From: Chromobotia macracanthus
Lineage: Eukaryota; Chordata; Actinopteri; Cypriniformes; Botiidae
Assembly: GCA_036877525.1 (NCBI GenBank)
Contig: JAZGTH010000121.1
Coordinates: 947,001-1,011,000 of the forward strand
DNA: 64,000 bases
Reading direction: 5' to 3'
The notes under the pieces are model-generated. The model saw only the letters and a program-made list of their open reading frames with translations. It was not told the origin of the DNA and did no database searches. Positions 1-12,008 of the stretch are shown here, piece by piece. Each line of letters begins with the position of its first letter. Within the stretch, counting starts at the first letter, position 1. The translations under genes were made by a program, and so were the position numbers.

Positions 1-115
1 TATTGTAATATTTGGATTTTTACTTGTCTGTGTCTTTTTTCCTGTTTTAGGAATGTTTAGAGCTAACTGAGATAAATTAATTCCCTACCTTATATTATTT
101 ACATGGTGTATTGTA

Positions 116-197
116 TGTTGTAAGAACGTTTTCATTAAATAACACAAATGTTAAAAATGTTACATTGACAATTCTAGGGATGTTTAAAACATTTGGG
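116..197 (-). repeat. AACGTT palindromic element, copy 1 (fragment)
   Basis: TTGTAAGAACG, a run close to 'TTAAATAACACAAATGTT', and 'TTCTAGGGATGTTTAAAACA' match one end of the family whose fuller copies are at 8292-8604 and 58898-59193. The outer CCAGCTAAC terminus is missing, so this is a decayed or truncated copy. Strand is assigned relative to copies that start CCCAGCTAACAGGGAACG. Confidence 0.6.
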
Positions 198-879
198 GTA
201 GGAATAATATAAGCGTTTGAATGAGCTCATATTCTCTCCCTAGCTAAGATTCCAGCTAGCATCTCATGGATCGTGTCTCTTCCACTGTCTCTGGGTTGAA
301 TGTGCTGACCTTTCTGCTAAACTGTCATTGGTGCTGTTCAGGGCTGTCACTGTTCTGGAATGGAGTAGGAGTTTGCAGGAGCCATTCCTGGATATAGCTT
401 GGTAATGAGCGATAGCTGCATTTGGCTGGGTTTACTGGCAGCCCATGTTAGATAAATAGAGATCCTGACTGCCCGACGCAAGCAAGCTCAGCCTACAAAC
501 TGCCAATAGAGATCAGGTTGCATTATGAAATTAAAAATATGCAGACTATTATTGCCTGTATTTGAATCCAGGATGCCACAACTGTGCATGTACACCGTCT
601 GCAACTGCATGACGACAGTGCAGCTTTTTTTAGCATGTTTATTCTGTAATATTTGCGGATTTTTTAATTGTGAAGCAGCTCATTCTCAGCACATTCTCAG
701 TCTCCATGATTTCAGTGATAAAATACAAGGAAAAAATCTAACATTGAAATTTTAATAGATTTTCCTGTGCTCCAAAATATTGGCAATGCAAAATAAACGG
801 GCAGTAGCCATTACTTAATATAAATCCCATTTTACTGTGATGGAAATCAGATAATGTAGTGTTTTAAGATTAGGGATGT

Positions 880-1149
880 TTAAAGGCGTAGTTTGCCCTA
901 AAATGAAAAATCTTCCATGATTTATTAGTCATTCCAAATATGTGTAATGATTTTGCTTCTGAGGAACACAGCCGAACCAAACAACAATAGCACCCTTGAA
1001 ATTCCATTGCATGGACACAAAACCAGACATTTCTCAAAATATCTTCTTTTGTGTTCCACAGAGGAAAAAAGTCACAGTTTTAGGATGACATGAGGGTGAG
1101 TAAATAAAAAAAAAAGAGTTCACTCATTTTGAGTGAACTATCCCTTTAA
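880..1149. repeat. TTAAAGGG...CCCTTTAA palindromic MITE-like element, copy A
   Basis: The element runs from TTAAAGGCGTAGTTTGCCC to GTGAACTATCCCTTTAA, so its ends are inverted repeats. The middle holds the familiar 'TCTCAAAATATCTTCTTTTG' and 'ATGACATGAGGGTGAGTAAA' segments seen in many cyprinid repeats. An A-run and a small palindrome (GAGTTCACTCATTTTGAGTGAACT) precede the right end. No coding capacity; non-autonomous DNA-transposon type is inferred. Confidence 0.75.
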
Positions 1150-1667
1150 AATGAACTATTGATACTATACCTATAGCGTTCCTCAAAAGCCTGGGGCAGT
1201 TATGGTCCTGATACTTTAGCCTGGTTGCCGGGACTTTAATCGTGTTCATATGTGTTGTTTTTCTTGCTTACTGTTTGTGGCAGTACAGTAACTAAAGTTA
1301 ACATCCATAAAAATCACAGGCTTGCAAATCAATCTCATTCTATGTACTTTTAGCCCTTGAGCTCCACGATGATGGTGCAGCTTAGCAATTCAATACATCA
1401 ATGCAGATCTTCCTGCAAAGGAAGCCAAGCAGAGGGACAGTGGCATCTAAAGGAAAATCCACATGACACCTTATAGAAGACAAAAGGTCATGTGCAGAGG
1501 GCATGGCCATCTTAAACAGACAATAAAGCTTTTCTCTCTAGGTCATTTAGAGAAGCAGAGACAGGAATTAGTTGGAGGTGCATGTCAAAATGTGAACTTT
1601 TTAGTTTTGCTTCATGTGCTTTTATTTTGTAAAATATGTTGGCAATGATGCTTGAATGTATAAACTT

Positions 1668-1670
1668 TCC

Positions 1671-1704
<34 letters not shown>

Positions 1705-1862
1705 TACACACATAGATGTAATAGTTTTCATACTGAATAAACTGTATATTTTATCCCCCTACACTAACCCTACCCCTAAACCTAACCATCACAGAAACTT
1801 TTAGGTTTTTAAACAATCATTTTGTATGTTTGGTCCCTATAACATAGTGAATATCAGGACAT
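1668..1862 (-). repeat. GT-flanked 'GGTTAGGTTTAGG' element, copy 1, with CT/CA microsatellite
   Basis: A (CT)n-(CA)n tract at 1668-1712 is followed by the reverse complement of a common cyprinid repeat: CCCCCTACACTAACCCTACC, then CCTAAACCTAACCATCACAG, and TTTGGTCCCTATAAC. The same unit reads forward at 22362-22630 and 60531-60800. No ORF. The microsatellite at one edge is shared by all three copies. Confidence 0.7.
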
Positions 1863-3535
1863 CAACAGACTCACCTGCTCAGCCTGTTTGTACCTGTCTC
1901 TGTTCCCCAGGCTCCGCCTCCCTTTGCACGGAGAGCTGCTGTCCTGCTTTTCTAATTGCACTGTAGCTCACACACACCTTCCTCACCAGCATTGATTGTC
2001 TCGTCTATCTCCCATTCTCAGAGGTTATATTCTGTCTGTCACACACTCGCACACCCTGTAAACACACAGGACACACACTTAAGCCGCATCTACGAGCCGA
2101 CAGAGCTGCCGAAGCTGACATTTCACCCACAGAGCAGCCAATTAAAGGAGGAATCCATGGTCTTTATCCATAAATATACACCTCTGTCATTTAATAATGC
2201 TACCCCCAACAGATACAGTTTTTTGAGGAATACACACAAACCCTCATATTTATGTTTATACAATTTTATACAGATTAAAAGGTCAATATTTTGCGTCATA
2301 TTTTCCTCTCCTCCTAGTCACTTTTAACCTGATGGTTTTTCAACCTCTTTTTGGCCTCTTTACTAATCCGATTACTGGTCTTAAAAACCAGCTTGATTCT
2401 TATAAAATACTAGACATTTGAAGTTTCTCGCTTCGGGTGAAGGAAAATATCCATCTTGTTAAAGTCACAAAACGTTCTGTAATGGGGAATGCAGGCTGTC
2501 GGAGGAAAGATTGACATAAGCTGTTCGTCTTTGCTTCTTTAGGCCTTATTTTATTGGTCACTGTGGTATGCATGTGGGTGGGCAGGTGCTTAAGGATCTT
2601 TCAAGCGAAGCTGCAGATGATAACCAAATCTTTTAACAACACTGTTGCTAATTCATCAGTGTGGTGAAATTGAAGTCCAGTTCTACATAATCTGTTTTTT
2701 AAAGAGATGACTGCATAGTCCATTAATGTAGATATTTGAGCTCCTCATAGTATTTTATTCATTTTTTAGGCATTTGCGTAAAGTTAAGGCAAAAATACTT
2801 ACCCTTAATTGTACAGATGAACCCTATGGCTTAATTTGCATAACATTTACACGCATCAATAAAATAAGCACGACAGCTTCACTTTACATTGTCAGTTGCG
2901 TCCTGCTGGGAGCATACATAAAGACAAACCTGCAAATAAACATGCAAACAGACACAAAGCAACCCAGGTTGCACATCTGTGATATGCTTCTAACTCCTAG
3001 TTGATAAAGTGTGACTGCTGTATTATGTTGTGAAATATGCAAGCACCCCAAAGCTTTGTTTTAACCTGACTCATTTAGCTCTCATTACAATGAATGCTTA
3101 TCTGTTTTCAGCCGTCTAAATGTAATTAACATTTGTCAAGCCAGGGCATCATCATTCAGCGTACATTTTTATGTGTGTTTCATTGATACGAACCACATTA
3201 ATCAATATGGTACTTAAAGATTATGGTGGTCTTCCACTGTATGAAATAAAGATCTGAATGAATGAATAAAAAAAGAATGCAAATGTTATGCAAAGCATTT
3301 CTTATTTACTCCCGTTTACGCAAGAGCAGAGACGCATTTAGTAAACAGCTGTCAGAAGTGAATAATGTCCGTTATCTCGCTATGAAATATGATGTGTTGC
3401 CACCAGTTTAACAAGAGCCAAAAAGGATGGTTACAACATGTGTAATGACATGCTAATATTATGGAGTGCATGCTGCCTGATCAAGCAAAGGCCTCTGAAT
3501 TTCTGTCACTGTACCTCAGCCACTCAAGTGAACTC

Positions 3536-3568
3536 TGTGATGTTAGAAGGGGGAAACTGTAGGACAAA
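3536..3568 (+). repeat. 33-bp direct repeat, left copy
   Basis: TGTGATGTTAGAAGGGGGAA plus the next 13 bases match 3804-3836 at 31 of 33 positions. The two copies flank the element at 3569-3803. It is far longer than a usual target-site duplication. Confidence 0.85.
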
Positions 3569-3678
3569 CCCAATTAACAATTTTAGGTTGTAAGAACACT
3601 TCCAGAACGTTAAAAATGTTGTTTTGAAAGTTCTAGGAACGTTCAAAAAATTCTAGGAACATTCAAAATATATATAAA

Positions 3679-3756
<78 letters not shown>

Positions 3757-3803
3757 ATTATATATTATAATATTAGCCAACGTTCTGACAACATCAGCAA
3801 CAT
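3569..3803 (-). repeat. AACGTT palindromic element, copy 2, interior replaced by (AT)n
   Basis: Starts CCCAATTAACAATTTTAGGT and TGTAAGAAC, continues into TTCTAGGAACGTTCAAAA (partly doubled), then turns into an (AT)n tract at about 3685-3750, and resumes with AGCCAACGTTCTGACAACA. The two outer parts match the two ends of the family, so the TA tract has taken the place of most of the interior. A 33-bp direct repeat brackets it. Confidence 0.75.
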
Positions 3804-3836
3804 TGTGATGTTAGAAGAGGGAAACTGAAGGACAAA
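3804..3836 (+). repeat. 33-bp direct repeat, right copy
   Basis: TGTGATGTTAGAAGAGGGAA plus the next 13 bases differ from 3536-3568 by one G/A and one T/A change. It directly follows the repeat element. A weaker partial echo (AGTGTAGGACAAC) follows at about 3840. Confidence 0.85.
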
Positions 3837-6610
3837 GACAGTGTAGGACAACTCTCCATCTACAAACCGATTATTGTCTTTTCACTGCTTTCAGTAAATG
3901 TCCATGTGCTGTTATATTAAAATGTCTAAATTATGACTTCATCAACAAACAAAACCTCTCAGCCTCAGTTTAAATGCTCAAAAGTTTTTTGTTCCTTCAG
4001 GACATCTTTGGAAATATTATTTTTTTCTGGAATATTTTAGGCAAATGTGACTGTGATTTTGTGGTGTGTGGAGTGTAAATGCATGTGTATGGGAAATGCT
4101 GTAAGAAATTGTGTGTTTTTGTGTGTCTTTTGGGAGAGACAATGTGTTTGTCCTGGAGATTATTACCCTATACACACTCCTGAGGGATAAACCCCTGCAG
4201 GCAGCCAGTGTCTTAATAGCATTTTACTTTTATCAGGATACACCAATGTGTGCTGAGTGTGTTTGCTTTTAGATGCCGAATTGCAGTTCTGATGGAAGCA
4301 AACAACAAGTATTGAAGCAAATTGGAAAATCTTTCCTCTTTTTCTTTAAATCCCATGAAATCTCAAGGTCCCCAAAGTAATTAGCGTCTCTGGTGAGAAG
4401 GGGGCTCAAAGCAAAGCCCCTCCGCACCCCTGTACCTACACCACACAAACAGAAGTAAGGCCTCTTGTTATTCCATTTCTGTTATTCCATTACCCAGAAC
4501 CTCATCATACTGTATATACATACTGTATTTTCATCCACATGTTAAGTTTTAACAACACGTACAAGACAGCCAGAACTACCTACTTAAGACGCTGTAGATT
4601 TTGCTAAGAAAATCTCTGTTTGATATATAGATTTGTTTTCAAAGAATGTATCCTAAATATAAATGTATTTTATCTTATGAAACTTGCAGGCTGCTGCTTT
4701 AAACAAGTTAAATAATCTTCCAGTTCCACAAGACAAATTACACCTATATTTAAAACACATTCTCTGAAAACAAGCCTTAATTCATGTATATAAAATAAAC
4801 ATTCAACTAAATGGAACCATCTTGTTTTAGGGATGTTTGAATATTTTAACTGTATTTTTATTAAATGCATTGAATATTTTTAATCAGGCAAATATATGCA
4901 TTAAGAGTATGGCTTTGCTATGTAAACACAGGAATACTGACTGCAAATAGTTACAACCAAACGAACAAAGAAAAACTGCTGTCATGCTCAAAGCCGACAA
5001 TGACTTGCCTTATGAATCAGCACAAAGCGCTGGTGTATCCTGTTACTGACATTGAAGTGTCCTCTACACACACTTTACCCTAAACCACATCTGCCAGAGG
5101 GGCTTGTTTTCTGTTCCTGAACAAAACAAAACCAAGAAAAACACACTGATCTTAGTGACGTGTGTCACATTTTTCTTGTGTCAAAGAACAAAAAGCTAAA
5201 AATAATCGCTTTACTTTCTCCCTGTACAAATTGTAGCATTTACTGAGGTGGGAATAAGGGAGCTTACATGCCTCAGGGGGAGCACAGTTTCTGCCTCAGA
5301 TAAGGAGGACGTATTCCTCCTCATCTCTATGCAGGTCTGATAAAACATGGCTTTGGGCCAGGTCAGGGCACCCATTACCTATTAGAGGCATAAATTTGAT
5401 CAAAAACTGAGCCTGTCCATCAGACAACATATCTGTTGTTGTTCTGGCTAGACCCAGTTGTCTTGTAAACGTGGTTATATTCATACTTTCTCTGCTGACT
5501 GTCATGATATAATATGGCCTGCAGGGAAAGGCTGTACACAGTGTCCACGAGTGAAATAAGCTTGGCAATGAGCTGGTTTGTTTATAGGTTCCTCACAGGT
5601 CAGTAGCAGTTTGCAGGTGTTTTGGTTTGGACCGTCCACCTGCCGGCACTCTCGGGCCCATGTGAGTAACGTCTCCTTTATGGGGCTATCATTTCTCACT
5701 TCCTGTTCTTTCCCCTGACGTGCCCCTCTCACACCATCTTTCTTGCTCCCCATATCCCTTTTTTATTAGCTCTATGTCACTTCCTCTCTCGAACCCACAT
5801 CCCTTCATCCCCATCCATATTCTTTGCTCTCCTCTTCTCTGTTTCCATAGAGATGGTTCATGTCCTTTTGAGTGCAAGACACGAAAAGTTCTAAAGATCT
5901 CCTGTGCTATTATTTTGCATTGCTTTCTCATCCATCTCTCTGTCCATATCTGGGCCCTCTCTCTTTTTTCTATCCCTCTACCTCCCACAAGACCATCTCT
6001 TCTCCTCCCCTCCCCTCTCATACTTCCTTTTTCATTTGCTCTTTTCTCTGTCAATGGACTGATTTCTTTTTATCCAGGAGCACAGCAAGATTAGGAGATA
6101 TTGTATCATGGCCAAGACAGGCAAAGCCTTTTTCTGTCCCTGACATCTAATTAATGGTAATCCTTTAAGCTGCTGGTTGTAGAGCAGACCTCTTGGTCTC
6201 TGTCCCATTTGTAGAACAGGGAGAGAGATAGTGAGAGAGTTTGGAAATAGTACCGGAATGAGTCTTCTGTCTGCTCAGCATGTCTGATCACTGGCCTGTT
6301 TTGAGATGCAGAGGTGTTGTTGCTGGTCAGAGGTGTGGGTCTGCTGCTTTGCCTGTGAGAGTTTTGCTTGCGCTGCACAAATCGTTTTATTTTTATCATG
6401 GGTTTAAAGTAAAAATATCTCAACATCCTTACAATCTTGCTTCTCATGGAAATGTATCTTGCTCAAGAGTTGTTCTCGAAAATATACCTTGAATTAAGAA
6501 TATTTTTCTTAGCCTATGGCAATTTTTAGCAATTTATTGTCGCAATAAAAAATTTATTGTCACAATTTATTGAGTTTTATGTTTAGAAGAAGAAAAAAAT
6601 ATTTACCAAT
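3837..6610. other. Non-coding stretch
   Basis: No supported gene. A compact unique block at about 4345-4440 (CCAAAGTAATTAGCGTCTCT, then GGGGGCTCAAAGCAAAGCCC) has the look of a conserved noncoding element. The part from 5690 to 6060 is pyrimidine-rich (CTCCCC, TTTCTCTC) and gives long spurious ORFs on both strands. Confidence 0.45.
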
Positions 6611-6813
6611 GCACTGTCAGAAAAAAAGCAAAATGGTTGTCGCTATGGCAACACAGTCACAGTTACACCTGCTGTATCCTTTAACACAAGCTGTACTAAT
6701 ATGTGCCCTTTAGGGGTAGATAAGCTACAAAAAGACATTTTCGACTGATGTTTTAAGGATACAGCAGATGTGTACCTTCAGGCCTCTGCCCCAGTTACGG
6801 CTTTTCTGACAGC
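6611..6813. repeat. CTGTCAGAAAA inverted-terminal-repeat element
   Basis: Left end GCACTGTCAGAAAAAAAGC, right end CGGCTTTTCTGACAGC; the ends are inverted copies of CTGTCAGAAAA. Between them, TGCTGTATCCTTTAA at the left is echoed inverted by TTTTAAGGATACAGCAGATG at the right, so the whole 200-bp unit folds back. No coding capacity. Reads as a short non-autonomous DNA transposon. Confidence 0.7.
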
Positions 6814-8291
6814 TTTTTCTAAACTTCATGCCAGATAAATCCTCTGAAACAAGTCCGGTTTCTTAAGTACATTTAACCTGTTTTAAGGATGTTTATATTT
6901 TTGAAGTGGAATATTCTGATTATGAATAACCGACTTAGACAGCATATTCTCACTTTCATTGTACTAGCTTATATCTGTTTGTCTAGCGTGTTTTAGGGAC
7001 AAAAATCTTTGAAATTTGTTGAGATGTGGCAGTCATGGTGTAAACAGAATAACTGACTCCCAACTCAATAATTGAATTATTGACTGATAGATATAAATAA
7101 TCACGTTCATTGGTCAGGCGGTGAAACCCAGCTATAAAACCTCTTCCTGCATCTGTCATAAACAGTAAGCAGTTTCACTTGATAACTCATTTTAGTTATC
7201 ATTTTAGTTATTTAACTCATTTTGGTTAGGAAACTAACCCATTTTAGTTTCTCTTTTAAAGCTACTTAAAGCAGAATTAGCCACATTTACAACTGTATAC
7301 TGAAAAGAACATTTCCCACTGTACGTCTTAATGTTGCATTGTTTTCTATTATTGCTTGGGCTTTAAAATCCCCTGCAATAATGCGCTGAGTTATTGTCCT
7401 CTCAAAACGTGTTCCGGCAAAATAGATTCAATTAAAAATGAACAAAGAATGCCATCTGAATTGTATTTTTCCTTTTCATACCTGCAGTCCTTATCTGTGC
7501 ACTCCATTTACAAATACTTCTCTCTCTTGGCCACTGTCTTTAACAATGTGTTTCTGTCTTTAACTGTGGGGCTGGACAAATCAATTAATGAGTCTGACAT
7601 ATCTAACCTGACCAAAGATTATAAAATTAACAAGATGCTGCAGTTCTGTTTATATGAATGTGGGAAACTAATGCTCAATTTTGTAGCCCTAACGAAGGAA
7701 GTCCCACCTACTAGAAGAGCCGATTGTCAATCAATAAACATTAACAAACTTGTTTATATAGCACAATTTGAGCTTAATAAACAATTAATAGTACAGTTGA
7801 TGTCAGTATTAATAGAGTGTCTGTAATATATTTGTTTATTGTTATCTTAGTCAGTGATTTCAGGGATATCTGTTTTCCTCCATACAAGTAGATTAGAGAT
7901 GGTCTTGTAGGACTGAAATAGCTGCATGGAGGCGTTGCAAAGATGGCCTCCAAATGAGGAGACTTCCTTAAAGGGACTTTATTGTTCCTGCAATAACAGA
8001 GATGGGGGTACAGTAGACCATTGAGTAAGAGAGAGAGAGACTGGCATTATGATCATGGTGTGAAACTGGCCTTTTTTTGCTTAGAGTCATGCTTTCACTC
8101 TTGAAAATACTTATAACGTGTGCACATGTTTAAACAAAAGCCAGACTTCACCTCCTACAGAGTGGTGATTAATGCGAGTTACAAAGTGTGTGTATGTGTG
8201 TCTGAATAACATTCTCAGCATGTTTTATTAGATCACACACGACTGCTGGTGAATGAGCACATCCTACTTGTTCCAAGTTGCCCATCACCTC
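6814..8291. other. Non-coding stretch
   Basis: No gene signature. An open frame of 156 codons at 7356-7826 (+) has neither a domain pattern nor splice context and is probably chance in AT-rich DNA. Purine-rich GAGAGAGAGA at 8030-8040. Confidence 0.5.
7183..7252. repeat. Imperfect AACTCATTTTAGTT short tandem repeats
   Basis: AACTCATTTTAGTTATCATT, then TTAGTTATTTAACTCATTTT, then an inverted AACTAACCCATTTTAGTTT. It is a small local duplication cluster of AT-rich sequence with no apparent gene. Confidence 0.5.
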
Positions 8292-8604
8292 CCCAGCTAA
8301 CAGGGAACGTTTTCAGAATGTTGTCTAAAAGTTCTTTCAAGATTTTTCAAAAGCTTTCCAGCAGTAATGTTAGTAGAATGTTTTTCTAATACTATACATC
8401 ATATATCAAAAACCTTATTCTAAAAGTAGTTAGTGGAACGTTTTAAAAATGTTACCGAATTTAAAAATGTTTGAATAACATTCCTATTCTTTTTCAGGAA
8501 CGTTTTGAGCACTCCTAAAACTTTCAAAATAATGTTTTTAACATTTTTGTTACTTAATGGAAACAATACGGAAACATTCTTACAATCTATATTTGTTAGT
8601 TGGG
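8292..8604 (+). repeat. AACGTT palindromic element, copy 3 (near full length)
   Basis: Begins CCCAGCTAACAGGGAACG and ends TTTGTTAGTTGGG, so both CCCAGCTAACA-type inverted ends are present. The interior carries GCAGTAATGTTAGTAGAATG, CATCATATATCAAAAACC, TTAAAAATGTTTGAATAAC and TACTTAATGGAAACAATACG, the landmarks shared by other copies. Length 313 bp. No ORF of note. Confidence 0.85.
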
Positions 8605-9180
8605 TCCACGCTGGTCTCGTGCCCAACGTAGTGTCACACAGAGCACAAATCTCAGTGTGCAACAATCTGACGCCTGGTGTTCAGGGTATTCTTGTACGTT
8701 AATGATTAAAAATGTAACGGCCAAACAAACTGACTGACAATGAATTCATTAACCTACATTGAAAGCAAAGGACAGCTTTTTGTTGGCCATATGTGTTCTG
8801 CTAGCTGGACAGTATCCACTGCGAGGTTTTCAAGTGAGGGCAGTTCTTTGGGGACATTAGCTTTTATTATGTATGTGCTGATACAAATGGATCTCTGTGT
8901 CTGCTCATACCATATGTCCTTAGCCGACTGTAACAAACCAGCTGTACTGTGCTTTAATTATGCAGTATCACACAAGTAAAGAGTGTTGTGCGGAATGTCA
9001 GCACGGCTGACACAGTTTCTTACATAAGAGTTCTGTAAACAAGAAATTCATTTTGATCTTGGAAACTGCAAACTTGCAATTAGAAGCTTGTGACTGTTTG
9101 CAGAATTAACAAAAAATGTAGAAATAGTTTTCCAAGTACCGATCTATAAAGCAGTAAGCAATCTGGAGTATATATATATA
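8605..9180. other. Non-coding stretch
   Basis: Open frames on both strands overlap at 8740-8979 without any recognisable motif. No repeat family recognised here; ends at a short (TA)n at 9168-9180. Confidence 0.45.
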
Positions 9181-9385
9181 CACTACTGGTCAAAAGTTTG
9201 GAAAGACTTGACTAAAGCAAATGTTTATTATCATCATAAAAATCTTTTCATTTAACGCTGTTTGCTTAAATGTTTAAAATTATTATTGTAGAGAAAATTG
9301 TGCAAATGTGTTTATTTCTGTTATTGGAAAATTACAACTTAATTAAAAAAAAGTTTCTAAAATGGATGATTTGGACCAAATAATG
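9181..9385 (+). repeat. 'CACTACTGGTCAAAAGTTTGG' fish interspersed repeat
   Basis: Starts CACTACTGGTCAAAAGTTTG after a TA run and ends near TGGATGATTTGGACCAAATA before another TA-rich tract. I recognise this unit as a common cyprinid repeat; TA tracts at both edges are typical of its copies. No coding capacity. Confidence 0.7.
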
Positions 9386-10709
9386 TATATAAATATATAT
9401 ATATAATATAAAATATATATAGTATTGTGCTACCCTACAGGGGTTCAGGAGGAGTGAAGCAGGCAGCTGGTGTTAGGGAAAGCTTTTTTGTGCGCCGTTG
9501 CCCACGACACATTTCAAATTAACCTCACTTGCTTCACAAGCCCCTCCGCTGGGAGCCCTGTCAGAGCTGGCCACCGCTGGACACAATGCCCTGTTAGGGA
9601 CTATCTTTCATTCTTGTGTTCAATCACCCGATGCCTTCTCTGGTGTGATAGAGGTCTGCCTCCAAGCACTGAGATGTGAGAGACGAATATGCACCTTTGT
9701 ATTGATATTAGGTGAGGGAAAATAAATGGGAAGAATCCAATTCAATAAGATTGAAAAAGGCCACTTGAAAATTAGAAAGAGTGGACAAATAAAGCAAAAG
9801 TCCCTGTTTACCATCAGCTTGGCTTTATTTTTAATGTTTTTTTAACCATTTTAAACCATTTTGCTTTTTTTTACAGGCTCATTTTACCCTTCGCTCTTCT
9901 CTCCTCTAATCACTTGGTAGTTCTTTTTCTCCACCCTGTTTGTTGTCTTTTTAAACCAGGCAGTGTTGAAAAGATATATATGAAAATATATATAGAAAAT
10001 ATATGTGTGTTTGCTAGTGAATGGTCCCAGAAGAAACTTCTGTGAAACAGGAAGATGCTGTGCTTGAGTGAATAATGTAATCAACGGATTATTGATTTAT
10101 AATCTGCAATAAAAAGGTACATAAATTGGGTTAATCTCATTAAAATTTTATGTAACCCCTTTTTATAAAAATTGACTTATCTGAGAGGATTAATTTAATG
10201 GATTGTTATGATCTGACTGCCGTGTATTGGGAGTACATGAGAAAGGGACGGAGAGAGAGAAACGGTCGTGTGGACGTGTCAGACCACAGAGATGTTGTCT
10301 CAAATGAAAGACCAAAGTACATACAGTAGAGGAATGACATTCTAGTGACATTTGGTGACTTGCTGGCATTTTACAAGACAGATGAGCTCAAGATTCATTG
10401 TGGTTGAGTTCAAGACTAGACGTTCCACAAAACTGCTTTTCCCAGAGCTACTCTTATCCTGAGGCATATGCACTGACCTCTGAAGGTGTTGTCCCAGAAA
10501 TTGTTTTTTATGAATACTGTTTCTATTAAATTCAATAGAAAATATATGCAGTAATTATGAATGATTATCACGGAAAAGGGAATCCTCATATTAAATTGAA
10601 AAGATATTGTCAGATACACAGAGTCAGTTTAAAGAATTATTAGCAAGATAATACAATACTGTAGTGATCTGGGTTCTACATAACAGTAGTGTGAATGAAC
10701 AGTGACTGA
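9386..10709. other. Non-coding stretch with a GC-richer block
   Basis: The part at 9440-9680 is less AT-rich and of unique texture (AGCAGGCAGCTGGTGTTAGG, CTCACTTGCTTCACAAGCCC) and may be a conserved noncoding element; no splice-framed ORF is evident. The rest, to 10709, is AT-rich with no recognised feature. Confidence 0.4.
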
Positions 10710-10830
10710 CCTGCTAACAATTTTAATTAATGCTAAATAAACGCTTCACTTACGTTTCTGCAAGAATGTTTCTGATAACTTTGAGAGAAGTTTTTTGGCT
10801 AACATTCTGAGAATGTTCCCTGTTACCTGC
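10710..10830 (-). repeat. AACGTT palindromic element, copy 4 (both ends, short interior)
   Basis: CCTGCTAACAATTTTAATTA at the left and GAGAATGTTCCCTGTTACC at the right are the two family termini in reverse orientation, but only about 120 bp lie between, so most of the interior is deleted. Confidence 0.7.
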
Positions 10831-11906
10831 ATGAGACCTGGCCACAACCAAATACATACAAATGAGATCTGAGTTCACTGTTAAGTTCATGTATACAATG
10901 TGAATGCAGATAGAACTCGGATTTGGTTCTGAATTTGGTTCTTTTAAATAAGACTCAAAGGACAAACAACACACACACTCTCATTTCTCTGCCATTCTCT
11001 CTAACATGAGCTGTCAAAATCTTCAAAGTTCTCATGTTTCTTTTCCTCTTGCACTAAAAAAGAGAACAGCATGTATCCCCTCCCTTCAATGTGACCCTGA
11101 TCATAAACTCTGTTCTTCACTCTTGAAAGATTGAAATCCAGTGAGGCAAAGAAACATAAACTTTTCATCAAGCCTAGCTTGAGATTGTCTCTTTCCCACT
11201 CCACCCCACGCGTGCTTTCTCTTACATCTTTCCTCTTTTCCCATCTCTGCCGTTCTATTCATCAGGGAGGGCTCTGCTGGAGCGCGGCGGGCCTTGCAAT
11301 TGTCCTCATAAATTGTGTGTGTGTCAGGGTGAGGAAAGAAACTAAGTGTGCAGTAAATAACAAAGGGCCCCGTCGACAGCGCCACATTCTGGTCAATGGA
11401 ATTACCCAGCATGCACCGGGAGGAAAAGACGCTCCCTTGACATAATAAATAGCGAATGAGGGTGGCACAGAGGACCGCCCAACGTCCTCCTTACCTGCAA
11501 TGCAAATGGGGTGTGGCTTGCCCCGGGGCCCCAGAAATGATTTAAGTGGATGAGTGTCTTTATTTCTCAGTGAAAGAAGTTGTTTGTCTCTCAGCTTGTG
11601 TAATAACCATTCTATCAGCAGACATGGTAACAGCTATCATTCTTCATTCCCTCTCTCCGCGACACACTTGCTCCCTTCTTATTCCGTTTCTCTTACTTTC
11701 TGTCTTGTATTGATCACGCATTCATAACTGCCAGCACATTTTGTTGCTCTTGACTCTCACTCTGGCTGTGTCATTCTCCCCCGTCTATATTATTATGAAT
11801 GGTCACTGAAGAGTGATGTGTTATTGTATTACTATTCATACTGTCTCTTTGTCTGTCTGTCTCTTTTTTTTTTTTGCTATTCCTCTCACTCACTTTCTCC
11901 CTGTTT

Positions 11907-11910
<4 letters not shown>
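10831..11910. other. Non-coding stretch including a candidate conserved element at 11340-11570
   Basis: The block 11340-11570 is GC-rich and unique: AACAAAGGGCC, GACAGCGCCACATTCTGGTC, GACATAATAAATAGCG, and an octamer match in AATGCAAATGGGGTGTGG. It does not contain a framed exon that I can recognise. The flanks at 11640-11800 are pyrimidine-rich. Confidence 0.4.
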
Positions 11911-11977
<67 letters not shown>

Positions 11978-12008
11978 ACTCACTCACTCACTCACTCACT
12001 CACTCACT
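11911..12008. repeat. (CT)n microsatellite passing into (CACT)n
   Basis: About 30 CT units run from 11911 to 11973, then CACT/ACTC tetramer units to 12008. Compound microsatellite; it creates spurious leucine/serine-rich ORFs. Confidence 0.95.

Larger units (their letters stand above)
198..3535. other. Non-coding stretch (apart from the repeats at 880 and 1668)
   Basis: No recognisable exon or RNA gene. Short ORFs are frequent but lack domain signatures. The part at 1870-2150 is more GC-rich (GGCTCCGCCTCCC, GACAGAGCTGCCGAAGC) and could be a regulatory block. The remainder, 2330-3535, is ordinary AT-rich sequence. Confidence 0.5.

Noticed and set aside
7356..7826. 156-codon open frame on the plus strand
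   Set aside because: AT-rich, no motif, no regulatory or splice context; length is within chance for the window.
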